Assembly: GCA_937926755.1 (NCBI GenBank)
Contig: CALBBA010000226.1
Coordinates: 1 to 5,488 of the forward strand
DNA from: an uncultured Collinsella sp.
GTDB lineage: Bacteria > Actinomycetota > Coriobacteriia > Coriobacteriales > Coriobacteriaceae
Length of the DNA stretch: 5,488 nucleotides
Direction of reading: 5' to 3'
This document shows positions 1-4,853 of this stretch, in pieces; positions within the stretch are counted from its first letter, which is position 1, and the number at the start of each line of letters is the position of its first letter. The position numbers were made by a program, and so were the translations under genes. The notes under the pieces are model-generated. The model was not told the origin of the DNA. It saw only the letters and a list, made by a program, of their open reading frames with translations, and searched no databases.

Positions 1-1029
1 CTTATCCGGCATGGGCACACGGTGACCTTGCTCGTCGGTGGTCCATGCGAACAAGAGAAAGTTGATGAGGCCGTAGCTCACGGCATCGCGGTCACACAGC
101 TTCCCGATAAGAGGTCCGACACCCTTGGCTATTTCGAGGCGCTGAGCAAAGCCCTCGACGAGGGACAATTCGACATCTGCCATGTCCACGGCAACAGTGG
201 TATGGTCTTCCCTGAGTTGGTTATAGCGAAGTGCTCCCGTGTTGTAGTGGTGGCCTGCCACTGTCACAGCACGGGATGCGAACATCCCGTGCTGCACAGG
301 GTGCTGAGGCCTTTCGTGCCTCGACTTTGCGACTGCATGTTCGCGTGCAGTGACGAGGCGGGCAAATGGCTTTTTGGAAATGCGGGCTTTTCCGTCATCC
401 CTAATTCCTTCGACCTTGACAAGTTCAGGTTCGATCCGCAAGCTCGCCTCGAGCTGCGCGGAGCCTACGGTATCGACGAGGACGTCTATATTCTTGGCAA
501 CGTGGCGAGGTTGAACCCTGAGAAAAATCATGCGTTCCTAATCAAGGTTTTCGAGGCATTTCATGCTGAGAACCCTGAATCGATTCTGATGATTGCTGGT
601 GGGGGACCTGGAGAGAAGGATGTTAGGGCCTTGGTTGAGGCATCGCCTGCCCATGATTCGATTATGCTGCTTGGCAACGTAAAAGACCCAGCCAAGCTCT
701 ATTCGGCGATGGATTGCTTTGTGTTTCCCTCGATTCACGAGGGACTTGGTATCGTCCTCGTGGAGGCACAACTCGCCGGCCTTGAATGCTTCGTATCGTC
801 CAATGTGCCGCAGGACGCTTGCGTGAGTGACAGGTTCCACGCGATTTCCCTTACAGAAACCGCTGAAAGATGGGCGGGCGAGATAGCTGCGATGGCCTTT
901 TGGCCACATGATAGGAGCAAAGACTCCTTCCGTGCGGGGAGCCTGGAGCCTTTTGACATCTCCTCGAGCTACCACCTTCTTGAGAGCGCATACGAGGCCG
1001 CATTGGATCGTAAAGGAGGACGGGAATGA
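1..1029 (+). CDS. Glycosyltransferase, GT4 family (GT-B fold), 5'-partial
   Basis: A cytoplasmic or membrane-associated retaining glycosyltransferase that probably adds one sugar to the lipid-linked repeat unit; donor and acceptor cannot be read from the sequence. The frame is open to the window edge and the first codons (LIRHGHTVTLLVGG) are already inside the N-terminal Rossmann domain, so the GTG at 22 is not the real start and perhaps 20-40 residues are missing. Counting from the first window codon, visible marks are HVHGNSG (about 62-68), the domain linker IPNSFD (about 133-138), the start of the C-terminal nucleotide-binding domain GNVARLNPEKNH (about 166-177), GGGPG (about 200-204) and the EX7E motif with E247 and E255 in HEGLGIVLVEAQ. 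These fit EpsF-like enzymes of exopolysaccharide clusters. Cysteines are frequent around residues 78-116. The stop TGA overlaps the next gene's ATG by four bases (ATGA), indicating translational coupling. Family call is firm; substrate unknown. Confidence 0.93.
   Translation, partial: LIRHGHTVTLLVGGPCEQEKVDEAVAHGIAVTQLPDKRSDTLGYFEALSKALDEGQFDICHVHGNSGMVFPELVIAKCSRVVVVACHCHSTGCEHPVLHRVLRPFVPRLCDCMFACSDEAGKWLFGNAGFSVIPNSFDLDKFRFDPQARLELRGAYGIDEDVYILGNVARLNPEKNHAFLIKVFEAFHAENPESILMIAGGGPGEKDVRALVEASPAHDSIMLLGNVKDPAKLYSAMDCFVFPSIHEGLGIVLVEAQLAGLECFVSSNVPQDACVSDRFHAISLTETAERWAGEIAAMAFWPHDRSKDSFRAGSLEPFDISSSYHLLESAYEAALDRKGGRE
267..294 (+). repeat. 12-bp perfect hairpin with CGAA loop inside the GT4 gene
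   Basis: CAGCACGGGATG (267-278) is the exact reverse complement of CATCCCGTGCTG (283-294), separated only by CGAA. After a small internal mismatch, CTGT (261-264) can pair further with ACAG (296-299). The structure lies in codons for the CHCHSTGCEHPVLHR region. No T-run follows, so it is not an intrinsic terminator. A role is not known. Confidence 0.8.
1014..1019 (+). promoter_or_regulatory. Ribosome binding site for the acetyltransferase gene
   Basis: AGGAGG lies six bases before the ATG at 1026, inside the last codons of the upstream glycosyltransferase. It fixes the start of the acetyltransferase and shows that the gene is, or recently was, well translated despite its frameshift. Confidence 0.85.
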
Positions 1030-1518
1030 ACATCAACGTCGACTTTGCCGAAGCCGCCGGTGGAAAGGGCTTCCCTCGTTCGCTCGGGACGTTTCTTTTG
1101 AACCCCTGCTTCCACGCTGTGGCTCTTTTCCGCCTGTCCGCCCTGCTCTACCGTTGCCATCTTGAGCCACTGGCAAAGATTGTTTGGTGTTTGAACAGGA
1201 TGCTTTACCACGTCGATTTGGATTACAAAGCGAAGTTGGCACCGGGGTTTCGCCTCGTCCACGGGCTCGGCGTTGTTATAGGCGCTGGGGTCGTCAGCGA
1301 GGGGCCGCTCACAGTGTATCAGGGTGTGACCATCGGCGGCTCTCATGGACGTCATCGCGAAGATGGTCGGGGGGGTCTTCTGGCAGCCCCATTTCGGGAG
1401 CAACGTTATCGTGTACACGAACTCCTGCATTTTCGGACCAATATACGTTGGGGACGGCGCGATTGTGAAGGCGGCTCGAATAGTTACGAAGGACGTTGGG
1501 CCTGGGGACAAGATATAA
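1026..1518 (+). pseudogene. Hexapeptide-repeat acetyltransferase (serine acetyltransferase/WcaB type), frameshifted at a G7 run
   Basis: An acetyl-CoA-dependent left-handed beta-helix acetyltransferase. In this setting it more likely O-acetylates a sugar of the polysaccharide than makes O-acetylserine, but that is inference. Residues 1-114 read normally: a helical N-terminal region, then hexapeptide repeats with LVHGLGVVIGAGVV (H79, probably the family's catalytic histidine) and VYQGVTIGGSHG. At the seven-G run (1369-1375) the frame breaks: the continuing frame gives GGLLAAPFREQ and runs without family likeness to a stop at 1542-1544 (172 codons). One frame over, from 1375, the family C-terminus resumes with VFWQPHFGSNVIVYTNS, CIFGPIYVGDGAIV and VTKDVGPGDKI, ending at TAA 1516-1518. 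The repaired product is about 163 residues, close to WcaB-like enzymes. The repaired stop sits just before the next gene's ribosome binding site, whereas the shifted frame overruns the next start; this supports the repaired frame as ancestral. A real mutation, a phase-variable gene or a homopolymer sequencing error are all possible. Confidence 0.88.
1369..1375 (+). repeat. G7 homopolymer tract at the frameshift point
   Basis: Seven consecutive G (preceded by TC, followed by TCTTC) sit exactly where the acetyltransferase frame changes. Six or nine G would join the two halves of the gene; seven puts it out of frame. Tracts like this can slip during replication or transcription and are also a common place for sequencing errors. 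Confidence 0.9.
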
Positions 1519-1520
1519 AC

Positions 1521-1525
1521 GGAGG
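1521..1525 (+). promoter_or_regulatory. Ribosome binding site deciding the GT2 start (GTG 1532)
   Basis: GGAGG is followed after six bases by GTG at 1532, giving a protein that begins MPLVSIIIPVY, the usual beginning of GT2 enzymes. This favours GTG 1532 over the in-frame ATG at 1496, which would add twelve residues unlike the family and lies inside the acetyltransferase gene. Confidence 0.85.
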
Positions 1526-1531
1526 TTGCTT

Positions 1532-2455
1532 GTGCCGCTTGTAAGCATAATTATTCCAGTCTATAAGGTCGAAAAAGAACTTGGCCGCTGCGTTGACAGT
1601 GTCCTTTGCCAGACGTTGGGCGATATCGAGGTGATTCTCGTCGATGACGGGAGTCCGGGTTATTGCCCTCGAATCTGCGCTGATTGCGCGCTTGCGGATT
1701 CGAGGGTAAAAGTTGTCCACAAGCAGAACGGAGGGCTTTCGGATGCGCGCAACTTCGGTCTGACCGAGGCGACTGGGGATTACATCATGTTCGTTGATTC
1801 AGACGATTCTATCGAGCTCGATGCTTGCGAGAGGCTGCTGCGTTTGGCAACCGATTCCCACGCTGACATCGTCCTTGGGGATTGGAGGGTAACCCCGGGT
1901 CCGGACAGGCCCGATCACTACGCGTCGCTTGAGGAGGGAAAGGCATATCTCACTAAGGATTTCATTCTCACAGCTCTAAAAGCGGGAGAATGGTACCCGT
2001 GCGCATGCTTCATGTTTTGCAAGCTCTCGTTGTTTAAGGAAAACGGGCTCAGGTTTGCCGTGGGGCTGCTGCATGAAGACATGGAGATGCAGCCTAGAGT
2101 CTTTCTTGCAGCGGATACCGTCGTCTGCCTGAAATACAAGTTCTACAACTACATTCAACGGCCAGGCTCCATCATGAAATCGCAGAATTCTTCCGAACGT
2201 GCGGTTTCCATGTGCGAGATCCTAGGGCGCTGTAAGACTCAATTCGACGCAATCAACGATTTGGAGCTTCGCCACGCTTTATATGGCTATCTTGCGAAGT
2301 GCTATCTACACACTTGCCGCGAGCTTGGACTTCGGGGCGGCCTTGATGTGTCGGGCGTAGACAAGAAGTTTTTGTTCGAATACGGCACGAACACAAAAGA
2401 GAAGGCCAAGGCGCTGTTGGTCGCTGCTTCGCCGCGCTTCTACAGCTACCTTTAG
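1532..2455 (+). CDS. Glycosyltransferase, GT2 family (GT-A fold)
   Basis: A 307-residue inverting nucleotide-sugar transferase, probably acting at the inner face of the membrane on the growing repeat unit; the sugar it transfers cannot be told. The GT-A domain begins at once: SIIIPVYKVE (5-14), VILVDDGSPG (34-43, nucleotide binding), NGGLSDARN (66-74) and the metal-binding DXD-type motif FVDSDDSIE (87-95). HEDMEM (181-186) carries the acidic pair expected near the acceptor site (likely catalytic base), and Y207, R210 and S213 in YIQRPGSIM match a pattern common in capsule GT2 enzymes such as the EpsJ group. The C-terminal third (about 220-307) is helical and variable, with no clear membrane segment. 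The GTG start is set by a GGAGG six bases upstream and lies 13 bases after the repaired acetyltransferase stop; ribosomes following the shifted acetyltransferase frame would end at 1544, just past this start. Complete, with no sign of damage. Confidence 0.93.
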   Translation: MPLVSIIIPVYKVEKELGRCVDSVLCQTLGDIEVILVDDGSPGYCPRICADCALADSRVKVVHKQNGGLSDARNFGLTEATGDYIMFVDSDDSIELDACERLLRLATDSHADIVLGDWRVTPGPDRPDHYASLEEGKAYLTKDFILTALKAGEWYPCACFMFCKLSLFKENGLRFAVGLLHEDMEMQPRVFLAADTVVCLKYKFYNYIQRPGSIMKSQNSSERAVSMCEILGRCKTQFDAINDLELRHALYGYLAKCYLHTCRELGLRGGLDVSGVDKKFLFEYGTNTKEKAKALLVAASPRFYSYL

Positions 2456-2460
2456 GTGGG
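2454..2460 (+). promoter_or_regulatory. Weak ribosome binding site for the polymerase gene (ATG 2468)
   Basis: AGGTGGG overlaps the end of the GT2 stop codon and stands seven bases before the ATG at 2468. A GTG at 2456 directly abuts the stop and is in frame, but it has no ribosome binding site of its own, so ATG 2468 is preferred; the two differ by four residues. Confidence 0.55.
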
Positions 2461-2467
2461 CCGGAAT

Positions 2468-3706
2468 ATGCATCATCAATTGTCGTGGACGCGAGATTCT
2501 ATCTTGTCGAAACGGATACGCTTCGATTGGCTCACGGCGGCGCTCGTTGCTATCTACTTTGCGGTCTTCAAGTTGGTCTGCATCCCGAAGGTTCTGCAGC
2601 AAGGCCTTAAAGTCAGCTGCGTGTTCTTCGTCCTTCTCTTTCTCATCACCAACCTCAAAGGAAGAGAGTACAAACACCCGTCGGCCCTGTTTTGCATCAT
2701 GGTCGTGATCTCGAGCATCGCGGGCTATCTGGCTGGGTACGTAGACTCCTCCAACTGCACCGACGCACTTCTCTACGCCATCTGTCTCTACGCCCTCGCC
2801 CTTCTAATTACGACATGCAGCAGACGTGGCAGGCTCGAGACTTTCATGAGCGTCTTCTTCTGGATGACCGTCATTTACTGCGTTCTATCTATTGTATTCA
2901 TTGCAAGGGTGGGTACAGCCGATGGCCCCCTGCTCTACTATTTTGCAGGCAACAAGTTCTCAACGAGCTATTACTTCATCATGTTGGCATGTCTGGCTTA
3001 CGCCAAGCTTCGTCGCGAAGGCAGGAGCAAAGATTTAGTCGTCCTGGTCACCGCGGGCCTTGGTTTGCTTGCCCTCGTCGTGGCTCATACGGTCTACTGC
3101 TCGACGGCCGTCGCAATGTCTGCCCTCTTGATTGCTTTAGTGATCCTCCCACGGAAAGTCCAGCGTATTCTAGAAAAGCCTGCAGTCGTCATAGCGGCAA
3201 TGGTCTTGACGGGCGTTATCCTTGCCTTCTTATTACAGCTCCTCCAGGTGCCGTTTGTGAAGCATATTGTCGTAGACGTCCTCGGTGAGAACTTGACGTT
3301 GACGGGCAGGGATTTGATTTACAGTGGGCTTCGGGCCGTCATCAGCGAATCTCCTATCTTCGGGTACGGCTATGGAAACGCAGCCGTGGCCATGTACGTC
3401 GGGTATGGAAACGCTCAGAACTCTATTATGGAGACGCTCGTCAACTATGGTGTCGTGGGTCTATTCGCCGTCTTCTATATGGCCTGGACTAGCGTAAAAG
3501 GAGATAAGCCTTCTTGGAGCTGGGGCATGTACATCATGCTTTACGCGATGATCGCAGGATCTATCGTCGAAATTACGTACAACTACTACTTTTTCATTGC
3601 GCTCATGGCTATTTTCGTGGCTAGCGAGGATATCCAGAGTGGAGGAATCGAAAAAGACGAGAAGCAGAGTGTCTGTTGTGTCAATGGGGCGCTCACAAGG
3701 AGGTAA
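2468..3706 (+). CDS. wzy: Wzy-type polysaccharide repeat-unit polymerase (O-antigen ligase/polymerase-like membrane protein)
   Basis: A 412-residue integral membrane protein expected to join flipped, lipid-linked repeat units into polymer on the outer face of the membrane. By eye there are about twelve hydrophobic segments: near 21-39, 46-63, 71-91, 98-116, 126-147, 163-181, 188-206, 209-227, 238-258, 324-341, 352-368 and 370-385. The long non-membrane stretch at about 260-320 is the expected large external loop and carries the family signature: LTGRDLIYSGL (278-288), FGYGYGN (298-304) and NAQNSIMETLVNYG (315-328), as in the Wzy_C/O-antigen ligase family. GNKFSTSYYF (161-170) also resembles Gram-positive capsule polymerases. 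The tail after 386 is hydrophilic and carries the next gene's ribosome binding site at its end. A GTG four codons upstream is a less likely start. WaaL-type ligases share the fold, but a neighbouring flippase and transferases make polymerase the best reading. Linkage specificity cannot be predicted. Confidence 0.88.
   Translation: MHHQLSWTRDSILSKRIRFDWLTAALVAIYFAVFKLVCIPKVLQQGLKVSCVFFVLLFLITNLKGREYKHPSALFCIMVVISSIAGYLAGYVDSSNCTDALLYAICLYALALLITTCSRRGRLETFMSVFFWMTVIYCVLSIVFIARVGTADGPLLYYFAGNKFSTSYYFIMLACLAYAKLRREGRSKDLVVLVTAGLGLLALVVAHTVYCSTAVAMSALLIALVILPRKVQRILEKPAVVIAAMVLTGVILAFLLQLLQVPFVKHIVVDVLGENLTLTGRDLIYSGLRAVISESPIFGYGYGNAAVAMYVGYGNAQNSIMETLVNYGVVGLFAVFYMAWTSVKGDKPSWSWGMYIMLYAMIAGSIVEITYNYYFFIALMAIFVASEDIQSGGIEKDEKQSVCCVNGALTRR
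3371..3414 (+). repeat. Short in-frame direct repeat in the polymerase loop
   Basis: TATGGAAACGC occurs at 3371-3381 and again at 3404-3414, exactly 33 bases (11 codons) apart. Both copies encode YGNA, so the loop reads GYGYGNA, then six residues, then GYGNA. The first copy is the family motif; the second may be a local duplication or chance. Confidence 0.6.
3697..3704 (+). promoter_or_regulatory. Strong ribosome binding site for the pyruvyl transferase (ATG 3709)
   Basis: AAGGAGGT matches the end of 16S rRNA very well and is spaced five bases from ATG 3709, if counted from the last G. It overlaps the polymerase's last codons and stop. It decides against an upstream in-frame start at 3676, which would add eleven residues overlapping the polymerase. 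Confidence 0.9.
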
Positions 3707-3708
3707 AC

Positions 3709-4836
3709 ATGCGCGTTGGCATTATGTCAATGCAGAGAGTCGTGAACCACGGCTCCTTCATGCAAGCATACGGATTAAAGTCAATGATCGAGTCGCTGGG
3801 ACACGAGGTCCTTTTCGTTGACTACAAACCTTCCTCGTGCGTGCCGGGGCTCAGGGACGCACGAGGAAGGCTCAAGGACTTTCTTGGAAGGATTAAGGCC
3901 GATGTCAGGTTTACTGGCGCGGGAAGGCGTGCCCTCATTGCCGCAGGAATTTATAAGCGAACTCCGATGGACGTCGAATATGAGCGATGCCTCGGTCTTC
4001 TCGGCGTCGACCCGTGCAAGCGCAACATCGGGGAGCATGTCGACGTTCTTGTCATCGGAAGCGATGAGGTCTTCAACTGTACACAGGCGGGACCAAATGT
4101 CGGTTTCTGCCGCCAGCTTCTTGGTTGGGGGAACAACTGCGAATCCGTAATCAGCTATGCCGGGTCTTTCGGGCACACGACTTTGTCCGACCTTGAGAAG
4201 TACCACGTGGCCGACGACGTGAGGAATTGCTTCCGATGCTTCGACGCCATTTCTGTTAGGGACGCAAACTCCCGTGCCATCCTCGAGGCCCTTGGAATCG
4301 ATGGCGTTAGCACGCATCTCGACCCAGTTCTTGTCTCTGGTGTCGAAAATGTTGAATGGAAGCCCGTAGAGACACCAGAACGTTATGCCCTAGTTTACGG
4401 ATACGGCAACCGTTTCACCCAGGACGAAGCCGAGGCCATCAGGGCCATCGCCGAGAAAAGGGGCGTCAAGCTCCTTGCGGTCTACGGACATCAAGATTTC
4501 TGCGATGAGAACGTCGATTGCGGCCCTGATGAAATTTTGAATTACTTCAAAGGAGCCGATTTCGTGGTGACTGACACCTTCCACGGAACGATATTCTCCG
4601 CCATAACGCACGTCCCTTTCGCGGTGATAAAGCGCGGACAGAATGCAAACAAGCTTGTTGACCTTCTTGACAGGTTGTCGCTCAAGGAGAGACTCGCGAC
4701 GACACCAAAAGACCTCTCGTTTATTCTCGACAAGCCCCTGGAGTTTGAAGTTGCCGATGCCGTCAGAGCGGCCGCTCGCGAAATCTCCCTGTCTTATTTA
4801 AGGTGCAACATTTCCGTTGGCAGGGGGGTGCGTTAG
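3709..4836 (+). CDS. Polysaccharide pyruvyl transferase family protein
   Basis: A 375-residue enzyme of the polysaccharide pyruvyl transferase family (CsaB/WcaK/EpsO-like), which transfers a ketal-linked pyruvate from phosphoenolpyruvate to a sugar of a surface polymer or its lipid-linked precursor, adding negative charge. Visible marks in order: the N-terminal NHGSFMQAYGL (14-24, usual form N-x-GSxLQAY), GSDEVFN (117-123), SYAGSFG (149-155), ISVRDANS (181-188), THLDPVLV (202-209), DFVVTDTFHGTIFSAI (284-299) with the conserved D-S/T-x-H-G core, and NKL (314-316). Length and motif order are those of complete two-domain (GT-B-like) members. No signal peptide or membrane segment, so it should be cytoplasmic. 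It begins two bases after the polymerase stop with a strong ribosome binding site. Oddities: a perfect 14-bp inverted repeat within codons about 41-54, and a G6 run four codons before the stop. Some family members in such clusters have not been shown to transfer pyruvate, so the substrate is open. Confidence 0.92.
   Translation: MRVGIMSMQRVVNHGSFMQAYGLKSMIESLGHEVLFVDYKPSSCVPGLRDARGRLKDFLGRIKADVRFTGAGRRALIAAGIYKRTPMDVEYERCLGLLGVDPCKRNIGEHVDVLVIGSDEVFNCTQAGPNVGFCRQLLGWGNNCESVISYAGSFGHTTLSDLEKYHVADDVRNCFRCFDAISVRDANSRAILEALGIDGVSTHLDPVLVSGVENVEWKPVETPERYALVYGYGNRFTQDEAEAIRAIAEKRGVKLLAVYGHQDFCDENVDCGPDEILNYFKGADFVVTDTFHGTIFSAITHVPFAVIKRGQNANKLVDLLDRLSLKERLATTPKDLSFILDKPLEFEVADAVRAAAREISLSYLRCNISVGRGVR
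3829..3870 (+). repeat. Perfect 14-bp inverted repeat with 14-nt loop inside the pyruvyl transferase gene
   Basis: CCTTCCTCGTGCGT (3829-3842) is the exact reverse complement of ACGCACGAGGAAGG (3857-3870), with a GC-rich 14-base spacer between. As RNA it would form a very stable hairpin about 120 bases after the start codon. No T-run follows, so it is not an intrinsic terminator. A flanking AGTCAA/TTGACT pair (3779-3784 and 3818-3823) offers a competing smaller stem. Function unknown. Confidence 0.85.
4823..4828 (+). repeat. G6 homopolymer tract near the end of the pyruvyl transferase gene
   Basis: Six G in a row lie just before the last codons (GTG CGT TAG). Gain of one G here would remove the stop and carry translation in frame into the flippase, because the frame from 4830 through ATG 4854 has no stop codon. 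Loss of one G would put translation in a third frame. The tract is too far upstream (25 bases) to serve as the flippase ribosome binding site. Confidence 0.7.
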
Positions 4837-4853
4837 GCGTTCTGCCAAAACCG

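Noticed and set aside
22..24. GTG at 22 as the start of the GT4 glycosyltransferase.
   Set aside because: The codons before it are open and match the family (RHGHTVTLLVGG); no ribosome binding site is seen and the N-terminal fold would be incomplete.
969..1511. A 180-codon open frame on the minus strand opposite the acetyltransferase.
   Set aside because: Its sequence is low in recognisable structure and lies antisense to a clear hexapeptide-repeat gene; it is open only because of codon bias in the real gene.
1363..1518. A short frame starting at ATG 1363 that would express the acetyltransferase C-terminal part separately.
   Set aside because: There is no good ribosome binding site before 1363, and half a beta-helix is unlikely to work alone; it is better read as the displaced 3' part of the broken gene.
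1026..1518. Naming the acetyltransferase cysE (cysteine synthesis).
   Set aside because: It is shorter than housekeeping serine acetyltransferases, lacks their long N-terminal domain, and sits among polysaccharide genes.
1811..1822. Twelve-base perfect palindromes at 1811-1822, 4648-4659 and 4766-4777.
   Set aside because: Each is only a six-base half-site with no loop, inside coding sequence; several are expected by chance in a window this long.
2692..3288. A 198-codon open frame on the + strand inside the polymerase gene.
   Set aside because: Its product is rich in Arg, Ser and His without domains, while the overlapping frame encodes clear membrane helices.
3781..4317. A 178-codon open frame on the minus strand opposite the pyruvyl transferase.
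   Set aside because: It is antisense to conserved motifs (GSDEVFN, SYAGSFG) of a complete gene, with no ribosome binding site or family likeness.
4336..4379. A 9-bp inverted repeat (TCTGGTGTC / GACACCAGA) with a 26-base loop.
   Set aside because: About one such pair is expected by chance in 5.5 kb at this spacing, and there is no T-run or other supporting feature.
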